A stretch of DNA of 64,000 nucleotides. Source: an uncultured Mediterraneibacter sp. Its GTDB lineage: Bacteria > Bacillota > Clostridia > Lachnospirales > Lachnospiraceae. Shown piece after piece: positions 8,438 through 18,888 of the stretch; position 1 is the stretch's first letter, and each line of letters begins with the position of its first letter. The stretch covers positions 1 through 64,000 of the forward strand of contig CALWDM010000003.1 of the NCBI GenBank assembly GCA_944376695.1. The letters run 5' to 3'. The translations under genes were made by a program, and so were the position numbers. The notes beneath the pieces are model-generated. The model had not been told where the DNA came from. It searched no databases and saw only the letters and a program-made list of their open reading frames with translations.

Positions 8438-9170
8438 TAAAGATCACCTCCATCTGACCTGGATTTTCTTTCTGCCATTCCCCAACTGTCTTTATGGCAA
8501 TTTCTGCTGCCAGCCTGTTCGGAAAATGGAATTCACCGGTGGAAATACAGCAGAAGGCCACGCTGCGCAGCCCGTAAACGGCCGCCAGTTCCAGACAGGA
8601 ACGGTAACAGTCTGCCAGCAGTTTTCGGTCTGTCTCCGTAACGCTCCCATATATAATGGGACCAACCGTATGCAGCACATAGCGGCAGGGAAGGTTATAG
8701 GCTTTTGTGATCTTTGCGCTTCCCGTCGGCTCTGCCTCCTGCCCTGCCATAATGGATGCGCACTCCATTCTGAGCTGCACCCCCGCATACGTGTGGATGG
8801 CATTGTCAATACAGCCGTGGCAGGGGACAAAGCAGCCCAGCATCTGACTGTTCGCCGCATTGACGATCGCATCCGCGGCGAGCGTGGTGATGTCTCCCTG
8901 CCAGAGGTAAAGCCCCGGCCGGACAGGGCTTAAATCCTCGATCCGGGTTACTCCCCTCTCTGCCAGCCGTTCCTGCAGATAAGCATCCTGAACCGTCAGG
9001 AACTCACTGCTCGCAGGGATAGGAGGCCGTACATTCATCAGACTCCGCAGAAGACGCCGCTTCTCCGCCGAGCTGACCGGGATTTCCAGATTCTCGTATT
9101 CTTCTCTTTCATTCAGCAGCCAGCGGATCAGGAAATCCGCCCGCTGCTCCTGTGTAACAAGTTTCTCCAT
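8391..9170 (-). CDS. Zinc-containing macrodomain protein, ADP-ribosyl hydrolase
   Basis: A 259-residue MacroD-type protein. After an N-terminal extension of about 85 residues it shows QGDIT at 91-95, NAANS at 104-108 and, at 113-126, the CFVPCHGCIDNAIH block whose cysteines and histidine match the metal site of Zn-macrodomains linked to SirTM. Its family removes ADP-ribose from proteins, reversing the action of the sirtuin encoded immediately downstream and overlapping it. Later loop TGxxKITxAYNLP and STGEFHFP complete the ADP-ribose pocket. The ATG at 9170 is preceded by GGAGAGATTGATCC. The two genes form an operon ending at the terminator at 7449-7483. Confidence 0.92.
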   Translation of the reverse strand: MEKLVTQEQRADFLIRWLLNEREEYENLEIPVSSAEKRRLLRSLMNVRPPIPASSEFLTVQDAYLQERLAERGVTRIEDLSPVRPGLYLWQGDITTLAADAIVNAANSQMLGCFVPCHGCIDNAIHTYAGVQLRMECASIMAGQEAEPTGSAKITKAYNLPCRYVLHTVGPIIYGSVTETDRKLLADCYRSCLELAAVYGLRSVAFCCISTGEFHFPNRLAAEIAIKTVGEWQKENPGQMEVIFNVFKDNDYKIYQQLL

Positions 9171-9239
9171 GGATCAATCTCTCCTTTCTGCTGCCCCTGC
9201 GGAGAACCGTAAGTCTGTCTGCTCCGATTTCTTTCCCTA

Positions 9240-9869
9240 TTATTCTCTTACCACGCTGATACGTTTCTGGATGTTGTTTCCGTTTACAGCCTCATCCACC
9301 ATTGCAATGGCATAGTCTGCATAGCTGATGATACTTTCACCCCTGGAATTGAGGGTCAGTTCCTCTCCTCCCAGGATGTATTTCCCGGTGCGCTCGCCCT
9401 CTGCCTGGAAATCCCCTGCCGGGCTGATATATGTCCATCTCACATCCCTGCGCTCGCGAAGTTCAAAAAGCGCCTTTGCCATCGCGCTGGCCAGCGGCTT
9501 GAATCCATCCGGAAAGTCCGGGCCGTCAGCCACACATGCGGTATGTTCCGGATTGACGTACAGGCTTCCCGCACCGCCTACAACAAGCAGACGGGTATCC
9601 GTGCCGGAAAGGATGTCACACAGATGCTTCAGTGATGTACTGTGAAGAGGAAGCGTGTCCTCCGTCCATGCGCCGAAAGCATCGATCACTGCATCAAAGC
9701 CCTTGAGATCATCAGCAGTCAGGTCGAACAGGTCCTTTTTCAGGACTTTCTGCGCTGCTGTCTCATTATCCCCGCGGACAACAGCAGTGACATCGAGACC
9801 TCTGTTTACTGCTTCTTTTACGATGAGTTTACCGGCTTTTCCATTTGCACAAATTACTGCGATTTTCAT
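9240..9869 (-). CDS. NAD(P)-binding oxidoreductase, atypical SDR (YwnB/NmrA-like)
   Basis: The 209-residue protein opens with MKIAVICANGKAGKLIVKEA, a Rossmann glycine-rich loop, and has DAVIDAFGAW and LLVVGGAG strands and a TYISPAG motif near 150, as in atypical short-chain dehydrogenases that bind NAD(P)H. The substrate cannot be told; relatives are often flavin- or NADPH-binding reductases induced under stress. It is transcribed divergently from an HxlR regulator, its likely controller. A GGAGG site lies just upstream. The 69-base gap to the macrodomain gene on the same strand would allow read-through, so it may lead that operon. Confidence 0.85.
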   Translation of the reverse strand: MKIAVICANGKAGKLIVKEAVNRGLDVTAVVRGDNETAAQKVLKKDLFDLTADDLKGFDAVIDAFGAWTEDTLPLHSTSLKHLCDILSGTDTRLLVVGGAGSLYVNPEHTACVADGPDFPDGFKPLASAMAKALFELRERRDVRWTYISPAGDFQAEGERTGKYILGGEELTLNSRGESIISYADYAIAMVDEAVNGNNIQKRISVVRE

Positions 9870-9947
9870 TTTGAATTCCTCCTTAAATATCAGATCATAG
9901 TTTTACTTTGAGCTTTGGCTCGGCCGTTTTCCTCAGCTCTTGACTAT

Positions 9948-9976
9948 ATTATAGGAAGGAAGGTTTCAATCGTAAA
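9948..9976 (-). promoter_or_regulatory. Promoter of the NAD(P)-binding oxidoreductase gene
   Basis: Minus strand TTTACG (9971-9976) and TATAAT (9948-9953) are 17 bases apart. Overlapping and just upstream is a dyad AGCAC-N6-GTGCT (9980-9995) set within GTAA...TTAC, a candidate HxlR operator in the divergent region. Confidence 0.65.
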
Positions 9977-10113
9977 GTAAGCACTTTTTTGTGCTGTAGT
10001 TACCTGTAGGAAACAATTGCGATTTTCTGCACTGAATCTTGATTTTCTTTTCCTGTTGTTATATGATTTTTATAGTTTTTACGATATGATATCAGATCAA
10101 AGGAGACATTTCT

Positions 10114-10449
10114 ATGGAAACAAAAACTGTAAAAAAAGAACTCCCGGCCTGTCCGGTTGAGACAACTCTTATGCTGATCGGGGATAAATGGAAAGTACTG
10201 ATACTGCGGGATCTGCTCCCGGGTACCAAGCGCTTCGGCGAACTGAAAAAATCGATCGGAAATGTTTCACAGAAAGTTCTGACCGCACAGCTTCGTGATA
10301 TGGAAAGCAATGGCCTTGTAAACCGCAAAGTCTATCCTGAAGTTCCTCCGCGGGTAGAATACTCTCTGACAGAACTTGGCCAGAGCCTGAAACCAATCCT
10401 TGATGCCATGTGGGATTGGGGAGAAGAATTCAAAGCACACAACGCATGA
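10114..10449 (+). CDS. HxlR-family transcriptional regulator
   Basis: A 111-residue winged-helix protein with the family hallmark CPVETTLMLIGDKWKVLILR near the N-terminus, a recognition helix in RFGELKKSIGNVSQKVLTAQL, and the wing RKVYPEVPPRVEYSLTELG. The conserved Cys13 is the residue that senses quinones, aldehydes or disulfide stress in HxlR members such as YodB and HypR. It is divergent from an NAD(P)-binding oxidoreductase, the classical arrangement for a regulator and its target. AGGAGACAT precedes the ATG. Confidence 0.93.
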   Translation: METKTVKKELPACPVETTLMLIGDKWKVLILRDLLPGTKRFGELKKSIGNVSQKVLTAQLRDMESNGLVNRKVYPEVPPRVEYSLTELGQSLKPILDAMWDWGEEFKAHNA

Positions 10450-10455
10450 GCCTGC

Positions 10456-10488
10456 TGTAAAATCTGTCTTTCACACACAGATTTTACA
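10456..10488. terminator. Hairpin between convergent HxlR and nrdG genes
   Basis: A perfect 12-base stem TGTAAAATCTGT (10456-10467) and its complement (10477-10488) lies between the two convergent stop codons and overlaps the nrdG stop. It lacks a long U tract outside the stem, so bidirectional termination is plausible but not certain. Confidence 0.5.
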
Positions 10489-11023
10489 TCCCGCGCTGTA
10501 CTTTGGGTTCCCAGGGGACGACGGTTCCTGTCTCCAGGCTTTTCTTTACATCTATCACTCTCTGGTTGGATGACCCGCGAAATACCAGGCGGATGTCTTT
10601 GAGCGCTTCCACGAACCGTCCGTCCACGAGCACGTCCAGCATGGAGAGCATCTCATCCGTGTACTCACATCTTGCGCGGCTCTCGCTGAGCAGCTCTTTG
10701 TCAAAGAGATATCCGCTGTAACACCAGATATTTTTCTCCGGATACTGCTCCTTCACTTTTCGTAAGAGCGTGACCAGAACTTCCTGGTTCTGCGGCTCAA
10801 AAGGCTCTCCCCCGAGGAGGGAAAGCCCATTGATATATCCGGGAGCCAGAGCTTTGAGTATTTCATCCTCTGTCTCCTGCGTATATTCTTTTCCGTAACC
10901 AAAATCCCATGTGTCCTGGTTAAAGCATCCCGGACAGTGATGGGTACAGCCGGAAACGAAGAGGGAGACTCTGACTCCCTCTCCGTTGGCAATGTCACAT
11001 TTCTTTATTTCACCGTAATACAT
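10484..11023 (-). CDS. nrdG: Anaerobic ribonucleoside-triphosphate reductase activating protein
   Basis: Radical SAM enzyme that makes the glycyl radical on NrdD. The [4Fe-4S]-binding motif CTHHCPGC is at residues 26-33, followed by LLGGEPF for SAM binding. At 179 residues it is of normal length. I prefer the ATG at 11023: AGGAGAC lies upstream and MYYGEIKKCDIANGEG is the standard family start. An upstream ATG at 11101 would add 26 basic residues without a ribosome site. It follows nrdD by about 115 bases on the same strand and is co-transcribed with it. Confidence 0.95.
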   Translation of the reverse strand: MYYGEIKKCDIANGEGVRVSLFVSGCTHHCPGCFNQDTWDFGYGKEYTQETEDEILKALAPGYINGLSLLGGEPFEPQNQEVLVTLLRKVKEQYPEKNIWCYSGYLFDKELLSESRARCEYTDEMLSMLDVLVDGRFVEALKDIRLVFRGSSNQRVIDVKKSLETGTVVPWEPKVQRGM

Positions 11024-11137
11024 CCTGCCGTCTCCTGCATAGCGTCCGCGCGGCCTCTTTGATTTCTTCACCCGCGCCTGTTCTAAGGATTGATCTGTCA
11101 TGGGGTACTGTTCACAGTAACCTCTATGGAGCGTGGA

Positions 11138-13297
11138 TTACAGGTGGAGTACTCTCTCCTTGATCTCCTGTGTCCTTCCCTGATTCCAGAACTGTGTGCC
11201 GATATAGCCGCATGTACGTCTTGCCACGTTCAGCGTATCCTGATTGCGGTTGCCGCAGTGCGGGCACTCCCACTCAAGCTTTCCGTCCTCTGTGGTCACG
11301 ATCTGGATCTCTCCGTCATATCCGCACTCCTGGCAGTAGTCGCTCTTTGTGTTCAGCTCCGCGTACATGATATTGTCATAGATAAATCGAATCACCTGGA
11401 GCACTGCCGGGATATTGTCCTGCATGTTCGGGACTTCCACATAACTGATCGCGCCGCCTGTGGACAGAGCCTGGAACTGAGACTCGAATTTCAGCTTTTC
11501 AAAAGCATCGATCTCCTCGCACACATGTACATGGTAGCTGTTCGTGATGTAGCTCTTGTCCGTCACGCCCGGCACGATGCCGAATCTCTTCTGCAGGCAT
11601 TTCGCGAACTTGTATGTAGTGCTCTCGATCGGAGAACCGTAAATGCTGAATCCGATATTTGTCTCGGCTTTCCATTTATCGCACGCCTCATTCATATACT
11701 TCATCACCTCCAGGGCAAACGGCGTTGCCTCCGGGTCTGTATGGGATTTGCCGGTCATGTATTTCACACACTCATACAGTCCGGCATATCCGAGAGAGAT
11801 CGTAGAATATCCGCCGTAGAGAAGCCTGTCGATGGTCTCGCCTTTTTTCAGCCGCGCCAGGGCGCCGTACTGCCAGAGGATCGGAGCCGCGTCGGACAGC
11901 GTGCCTTTCAGGCGGTTGTGCCTGCACATCAGCGCGCGGTAACAGAGATCCAGCCTCTCGTCAAAAATCTTCCAGAACTTCTCCATATCCCCGCCGGAGG
12001 AAAGCGCCACGTCCACAAGGTTGATGGTCACAACGCCCTGGTTGAAGCGTCCGTAGAACTGATAATTTCCATTTTCATCCTTCCACGGGCTTAACGCGCT
12101 TCTGCATCCCATTACCGGGAAGCAGTTGCCCTCTTTGAGCTCTTTCATCTTCTTCTCGGAAATGTAGTCCGGCACGAGACGTTTTGCCGTACATTTCGCC
12201 GCCAGCTCTGTCAGGTAATAATAGGGCGTACCTGCGTCGATATTATCCTCCTCAAGCACATAGATCAGCTTCGGAAAAGCGGGAGTCACCCAGACCCCTG
12301 CCTCATTTTTCACCCCCTGATAACGCTGCCTCAGAGTTTCCTCGATAATCATGGCGAGATCTTTCTTTTCCGCCTCGCTTTTCGCCTCATTGAGATACAT
12401 AAAAACAGTCAGGAACGGAGCCTGTCCATTGGTCGTCATCAGTGTAATGACCTGGTATTCGATGGTCTGGACCCCCTTTGTGATCTCCTTTTTCAGTCGT
12501 CCCTCCACGATCTCTTCCAGCGCCTCCTGCGGATACTCCATGCCGACCAGTTTCATCTCGCTGAGCACCTCTGCGCGGATCTTATCTCTTGACACCTGAA
12601 CAAACGGAGCCAGGTGTGCCAGAGAAATGCTCTGTCCGCCATACTGGTTGCTGGCCACCTGGGCTATGATTTGTGTCGCGATATTGCATGCTGTTGAAAA
12701 ACTGTGAGGCTTCTCGATCATAGTGCCGCTGATGACCGTGCCATTCTGGAGCATATCCTCCAGATTGACAAGGTCGCAGTTGTGCATGTGCTGTGCGTAA
12801 TAGTCAGAATCATGGAAATGGATGATCCCCGCCTTGTCCGCCTCTACGATGTCCTCCGGAAGGAGCATCCTCTGCGTCAGGTCACGGCTCACCTCTCCAG
12901 CCATGTAATCTCTCTGCACACTGTTTACAGCCGGATTCTTGTTTGAATTCTCCTGCTTAACATCCTCGTTATTGCACTCGATCAGTGAGAGGATCCTGTT
13001 ATCCGTAGTATTTGCCTTTCTGACAAGCGATCGTTTAAAACGGTATCTCACATAACGTCTTGCCAGGTCAAAAGCTCCCGTAGCCATAATCTGGTTCTCT
13101 ACCATGTCCTGGATCTCTTCCACTGATACCGCGCGGTTCAATTTATTACATTTGAATTCCACAAACTCTGCGATATCCTCGATCTGGGAATCCGTCAGAC
13201 TTCTGTTCTCCGATGACGTATCAGCCTTAGTCACAGCTACCACGATTTTTTTAATGTCAAATACTTCTTCTGCCCCGTTCCTCTTAATGATCTTCAT
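11138..13297 (-). CDS. nrdD: Anaerobic (class III) ribonucleoside-triphosphate reductase
   Basis: Makes deoxynucleotides in the absence of oxygen. The 719-residue protein has an N-terminal ATP-cone (from MKIIKRNGAEEVFDIKKIV), the ten-stranded barrel, a C-terminal zinc site formed by CQEC and CPHC, and the glycyl radical site RTCGYIG near residue 697. The ATG at 13297 has a perfect AGGAGG site; an ATG at 13339 would add an unrelated stretch. nrdG follows. Two NrdR-box-like dyads 31 bases apart overlap the promoter region, so the operon is probably repressed by NrdR when dATP is plentiful. Confidence 0.97.
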   Translation of the reverse strand: MKIIKRNGAEEVFDIKKIVVAVTKADTSSENRSLTDSQIEDIAEFVEFKCNKLNRAVSVEEIQDMVENQIMATGAFDLARRYVRYRFKRSLVRKANTTDNRILSLIECNNEDVKQENSNKNPAVNSVQRDYMAGEVSRDLTQRMLLPEDIVEADKAGIIHFHDSDYYAQHMHNCDLVNLEDMLQNGTVISGTMIEKPHSFSTACNIATQIIAQVASNQYGGQSISLAHLAPFVQVSRDKIRAEVLSEMKLVGMEYPQEALEEIVEGRLKKEITKGVQTIEYQVITLMTTNGQAPFLTVFMYLNEAKSEAEKKDLAMIIEETLRQRYQGVKNEAGVWVTPAFPKLIYVLEEDNIDAGTPYYYLTELAAKCTAKRLVPDYISEKKMKELKEGNCFPVMGCRSALSPWKDENGNYQFYGRFNQGVVTINLVDVALSSGGDMEKFWKIFDERLDLCYRALMCRHNRLKGTLSDAAPILWQYGALARLKKGETIDRLLYGGYSTISLGYAGLYECVKYMTGKSHTDPEATPFALEVMKYMNEACDKWKAETNIGFSIYGSPIESTTYKFAKCLQKRFGIVPGVTDKSYITNSYHVHVCEEIDAFEKLKFESQFQALSTGGAISYVEVPNMQDNIPAVLQVIRFIYDNIMYAELNTKSDYCQECGYDGEIQIVTTEDGKLEWECPHCGNRNQDTLNVARRTCGYIGTQFWNQGRTQEIKERVLHL

Positions 13298-13374
13298 TAC
13301 GTTCCTCCTCATTTTCCATAGTATCGCTGTCTGGAACAACGTCTTCGGCCGGCGCTGTAATCCATCTGAAGTTC

Positions 13375-13427
13375 ATTTTAATACAAAATGTAGTATAATG
13401 CAATCCCAAAAGCACATTATAATGTAT
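13375..13427 (-). promoter_or_regulatory. NrdR-box pair and promoter of nrdDG
   Basis: Two 16-base dyads fit the NrdR-box pattern with the core C-W-A-T-A-T-A-T-W-G: ATACAAAATGTAGTAT (13381-13396) and GCACATTATAATGTAT (13412-13427). Each deviates at two core positions. Their centres are 31 bases apart, the spacing typical of NrdR box pairs. On the minus strand TTGCAT and TAAAAT with a 17-base spacer form a possible promoter overlapping the proximal box, fitting repression by NrdR. Confidence 0.72.
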
Positions 13428-13546
13428 TTTTTACAACAGGTTTCAACAGTTCAGACAACGTGATCTCTATGTCTTCCGGCTCCGGATCGGGCCATGTCCC
13501 TTCAGTCACTGCAGAAAGACCTGCCATAGCGCCCCTTTGATATGCC

Positions 13547-13597
13547 TTTCACGGCGGGCGGGGATATGGCGGCAGTGACCTGGGGTAATCTGACGGA
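13547..13597 (+). repeat. Solo copy of the GCGGGGATATGGC repeat
   Basis: These 51 bases match the complement of 35009-35059 at 46 positions, including the core GGCGGGCGGGGATATGGC. They lie between the nrdDG promoter and the end of dnaJ, outside any gene. In one frame both copies encode AGGDMAAVTW. See the palindromic elements at 34816-35379. Confidence 0.8.
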
Positions 13598-13619
13598 GGG
13601 TTTCCCCGCAAATCCAGAT

Positions 13620-14804
13620 CTATTCCTCAAAGGCCTCCTTCACTTTTTCCATGAAGCCTTTCTTTTTCTTCTTCTCTTTTTCCCCTGTCTCTGTATTCTG
13701 ATTCAGAGTATTTCCTGTAAGTTCGTCAAACCGGCGCAGCGCCTCTTTTGCCTCTGCGCTCAGTCTTTCAGGCGTCTGGATGACCAGGGTAACATAGTGG
13801 TCCCCTCTCACCTGGGCGCTGCGCAGCGACGGCACTCCTTTGCCCTTCAGGCGCACCTTTGTGTCTGTCTTTGTGCCTGGTTTTACGGTATAGATGACGT
13901 CTCCGTCCACAGTCGGTATCCTGACGTCCCCGCCGAGGGCAGCCACTGCGAAGGAGATCGGTACTGTGGAGAAGATATGCACATCCTGTCTCTGGAAGAC
14001 CGGATGCCTGGAGACATTGACCTCCACGAGCAGATCGCCTCTCGGGCCGCCGTTGATCCCCGGCTCTCCCTTCTCGCGGATGCGTACGCTCTGGCCATTG
14101 TCGATCCCTGCCGGGATGGTCACCTTGATCCGTTTCCGGCTGGAGGTGTACCCGGTGCCGGAACATTTCGGGCATTTTTCCTTAATGACCTTGCCTGAAC
14201 CGCCGCAGTTCGGACATGTCTGCACATTCTGCACGGTCCCGAAGAAGGACTGCGATGTATAGACCACCTGTCCCCGGCCGCCGCATTTGGTACAGGTCTC
14301 AGGGGATGTCCCCGGCTTTGCTCCTGTGCCGTGGCAGTCTTCACAGGGATCCTTCAGGATAAGGTCAAGCTCTTTCTCGCACCCGAACACTGCCTCTTCA
14401 AATGTAATACGGATACTCTTCCTGATATTCGCCCCTTTCACAGGACCGTTATTTGCACGTCCTCCCCTGCGTCCGCCGCCGAACAGGTCGCCGAAAATAT
14501 CGCCGAAAATATCGCTGAAATCAGCGCCGTTGAAATCAAAGCCGCCGAAACCGCCGGCCCCTCCGGCTCCGCCCTCGAACGCGGCATGGCCGAACTGGTC
14601 ATACTGGCGCCGCTTCTCAGCGTCGCTCAGCACTGCGTATGCCTCGGAAGCTTCTTTAAACCTCTTTTCCGCTTCTTTATCTCCCGGATTCATGTCAGGG
14701 TGATACTTCTTCGCAAGCGCGCGGTAAGCCTTTTTAATCGCCGCGTCATCGGCATCCCTGCCTACCCCGAGCACCTCATAATAATCTCTCTTTGCCTCTG
14801 CCAT
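13620..14804 (-). CDS. dnaJ: Chaperone DnaJ
   Basis: Hsp40 co-chaperone that stimulates the DnaK ATPase and delivers substrates. It is 394 residues: J domain with HPD near residue 36, Gly/Phe-rich linker rich in GGFGGFDF, four CxxCxGxG zinc repeats (from about 150 to 210), C-terminal substrate domains, and a lysine-rich tail (KKKKKKG). Length and order are standard for type I DnaJ. It lies downstream of dnaK behind a hairpin that probably reduces read-through. Confidence 0.98.
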   Translation of the reverse strand: MAEAKRDYYEVLGVGRDADDAAIKKAYRALAKKYHPDMNPGDKEAEKRFKEASEAYAVLSDAEKRRQYDQFGHAAFEGGAGGAGGFGGFDFNGADFSDIFGDIFGDLFGGGRRGGRANNGPVKGANIRKSIRITFEEAVFGCEKELDLILKDPCEDCHGTGAKPGTSPETCTKCGGRGQVVYTSQSFFGTVQNVQTCPNCGGSGKVIKEKCPKCSGTGYTSSRKRIKVTIPAGIDNGQSVRIREKGEPGINGGPRGDLLVEVNVSRHPVFQRQDVHIFSTVPISFAVAALGGDVRIPTVDGDVIYTVKPGTKTDTKVRLKGKGVPSLRSAQVRGDHYVTLVIQTPERLSAEAKEALRRFDELTGNTLNQNTETGEKEKKKKKGFMEKVKEAFEE

Positions 14805-14848
14805 AAAGTGTCTCCTACTGCGTAAAATCGCTTTCTTATAATCTTAAC

Positions 14849-14890
14849 AAAATTCTACGAAGCCGTTTTTATGCGGCCCCGTAGAATTTT
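14849..14890 (-). terminator. Hairpin between dnaK and dnaJ
   Basis: AAAATTCTACG (14849-14859) pairs perfectly with 14880-14890 and an inner GCCG/CGGC stem extends it. The T-rich 3' arm on the minus strand makes it a likely attenuator that lowers dnaJ relative to dnaK. Confidence 0.7.
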
Positions 14891-14959
14891 ATCTCAGTTT
14901 ATTTCAGCCGGAGAATTGTCAAGAGACAATCTCTTCTTCCCCGTCACGTATCATACTGT

Positions 14960-16918
<1,959 letters not shown>

Positions 16919-16976
16919 TCACCCGGAGTATCGACTTTCGCGCTAAGCCCGAAAAGCCCCCGCCAGGCGCTCAATG

Positions 16977-17678
16977 TCAGTTTGCCACCTTTACCATGCT
17001 GTGCCGCACGACACTGTCGCGGTATGTGTAGCCCTTCTGGAATTCTTCGGCAATGATATTCTCGCCGAGCTCCTCATCCTCCACATGCATCACTGCGTTG
17101 TGGAAGTCCGGATTAAACTCCTGTCCGACCGACTCGATCGGTTTTACGCCGATCCCTTCCAGCGTTGTCATGAGCTGCTTATATATCTTTTCCATTCCCT
17201 CCGCAAATGGAGTCGCTTTTTCTTCCTCTGTCACGGACGAAAGCCCTCTCTCGAAATTATCGACGACCGGAAGGATCTTTTCTATGATATCCTTTGCGCC
17301 GATCTCATACATCTGGGCTTTTTCCTTCTCCGTACGCTTGCGGAAGTTATCGAACTCAGCCATCTGACGGGTCAGACGGTCTGTCAACTCATCGATCTTT
17401 TCGTCTTTCTTATCCTTTTTATTCTTCTTTCCGAAAAGTTTCTTTTTCTCTGCTTTTGACGTATCGCCGTCAGCGCCGTCCGGAGTTTCTCCGTCCGTTT
17501 CCATCTCATCAGCGCTGCTGTCTTCTTCTGTCTCTGCCTGATCATTGTCCACAGTCTCTGCGTCATCCTCTCCGTCTCCGGAAGCATTCTCCGCCTGCGC
17601 TTCTTCCTGCGCGGCTTTCGCCTTTGCCTCCTCAACGGCTTCTTTTACCATTTCTTCATTTCTCATCCTGTCACTCAC
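16977..17678 (-). CDS. grpE: Nucleotide exchange factor GrpE
   Basis: Releases ADP from DnaK. The 233-residue protein has a long acidic, low-complexity N-terminus (about 1-85, many E/D/A), the coiled-coil from about 90 to 140 with LTRQMAEFDNFRKRTEKE, and the C-terminal beta domain with VDNFERGL and GYTYRDSVVRHSMVKV. The start is a GTG at 17678 behind AAAGGTGG; the gene begins 15 bases after hrcA, so the two are translated from one message. Confidence 0.97.
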   Translation of the reverse strand: MSDRMRNEEMVKEAVEEAKAKAAQEEAQAENASGDGEDDAETVDNDQAETEEDSSADEMETDGETPDGADGDTSKAEKKKLFGKKNKKDKKDEKIDELTDRLTRQMAEFDNFRKRTEKEKAQMYEIGAKDIIEKILPVVDNFERGLSSVTEEEKATPFAEGMEKIYKQLMTTLEGIGVKPIESVGQEFNPDFHNAVMHVEDEELGENIIAEEFQKGYTYRDSVVRHSMVKVAN

Positions 17679-17693
17679 CCGCTTTCCACCTTT

Positions 17694-18743
17694 CTATTCT
17701 TTTGGATTTTTACTGTATATCGCGTCCAACTCGCTCTGAAGAGTTTTCAGCGTCTTCATGACATGTTCGTAATCCATCCTTTTGGGTCCGATGATACCGA
17801 TCGTTCCCTTCATGCCTTCGCCCAGCTCGTAGGTGGCTGTCACGACACTGCAGTCTTTCATCGTCCTGACCGGAGCCTCATCGCCGATGTAAACCTGGAT
17901 CCCGCGGCTGTTCTCGCTGGCAAGCGTCTCTGTCACAAGATCCGCGAGCTGCTGTTTTTCTTCAAACGCACTGATGATCTCCTGTGCGCTCTGCTTATCG
18001 CTCAGCTCCGGATATTTGAAGATATTTGTCGCGCCGCTTGTATAGATCTTCATGTCGTCTTCCACATGGATGATCTCTGCCACCGCGTCCAGCACATGGC
18101 CCACGACCTGGCTGTGGATCCCTGCCTGTTCCTTCAGACGGGCGATCAGTCCCAGCGTGATCTGGTCAATGGACATCCCGTTCAGGGTCGTGTTGAGCAG
18201 CATGTTCAGCTTCAGCAGGTTCTCATTACTTAATGTTTCACCGACTTCGATGATCTTATTCTTGATCACATTCCCTCCGAGGACGATGACCGCCACGATC
18301 TGTTCCTCATCCACCTGAGAAAGCTGGATGAATTTCAGAGTATTGCGGCTGTTGACGGGCGCTGAAACCATAGTCGCGTAATTCGTGTTTGATGCAAGCA
18401 CCTTTGCCGCCTGCTGAAGCACCTTCTCGACCTTGTCAGCCTTTTCGAGCATCGCGTCTTCCCGCTCGGTGATCTCCTGCTCCTTCTCTTCCATCAGCAT
18501 ATCCACATACAGACGGTATCCTTTATCCGATGGGATACGTCCCGCCGATGTATGGGGCTGGAAGATATAACCGAGATCCTCCAGGTCCGCCATCTCGTTT
18601 CGGATCGTCGCAGAGCTTAAATTCAGTTCCGTATACTTGGAAAGTGTCCGCGAACCGACCGGCTCGCCGGTCTCAAGGTAGTTCTGTATGATCGCTTTCA
18701 GTATGACAAGTTTTCTTTCACTTAACGATGTATCGACCGCCAC
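17694..18743 (-). CDS. hrcA: Heat-inducible transcription repressor HrcA
   Basis: Represses its own operon by binding CIRCE; GroEL keeps it active. The 349-residue protein has an N-terminal winged helix (LSERKLVILKAIIQNYLETGEPVGS, with TELNLSSATIRNEMADLEDLGY as recognition region) and the GAF-like dimerisation core. The start is a GTG at 18743 with GGAGG seven bases upstream. First gene of the hrcA-grpE-dnaK-dnaJ operon; the CIRCE operator is 23 bases ahead of the start codon. Confidence 0.98.
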   Translation of the reverse strand: MAVDTSLSERKLVILKAIIQNYLETGEPVGSRTLSKYTELNLSSATIRNEMADLEDLGYIFQPHTSAGRIPSDKGYRLYVDMLMEEKEQEITEREDAMLEKADKVEKVLQQAAKVLASNTNYATMVSAPVNSRNTLKFIQLSQVDEEQIVAVIVLGGNVIKNKIIEVGETLSNENLLKLNMLLNTTLNGMSIDQITLGLIARLKEQAGIHSQVVGHVLDAVAEIIHVEDDMKIYTSGATNIFKYPELSDKQSAQEIISAFEEKQQLADLVTETLASENSRGIQVYIGDEAPVRTMKDCSVVTATYELGEGMKGTIGIIGPKRMDYEHVMKTLKTLQSELDAIYSKNPKE

Positions 18744-18765
18744 AGTTCTGCCTCCTTCCCCGCTA

Positions 18766-18792
18766 TTAGCACTCCCTTCTTTTGAGTGCTAA
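18766..18792 (-). promoter_or_regulatory. CIRCE operator
   Basis: TTAGCACTC (18766-18774), a nine-base spacer, and GAGTGCTAA (18784-18792): an exact match to the HrcA-binding consensus, located just downstream of the hrcA promoter. Confidence 0.98.
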
Positions 18793-18807
18793 TACCTTCC
18801 GTATATA

Positions 18808-18836
18808 AAGATAGCACCCGGATTTCTATTTGTCAA
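18808..18836 (-). promoter_or_regulatory. Promoter of the hrcA operon
   Basis: Minus strand TTGACA (18831-18836) and TATCTT (18808-18813) separated by 17 bases, directly upstream of CIRCE. Confidence 0.88.
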
Positions 18837-18847
18837 CACTGTTTCCA

Positions 18848-18884
18848 CTTTTTTTAAAAAAATGGAACGGGGCTGCCCCCGTTC
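18848..18884 (-). terminator. Terminator after hemW
   Basis: Minus strand GAACGGGG-GCAG-CCCCGTTC hairpin (18865-18884) followed by a run of T. It ends the holA-lepA-hemW transcript and isolates the hrcA promoter. Confidence 0.9.
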
Positions 18885-18888
18885 ACAC

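Noticed and set aside
11090..12094. 334-codon plus-strand open frame opposite nrdD
   Set aside because: Antisense shadow, no start signal, no recognisable domain.
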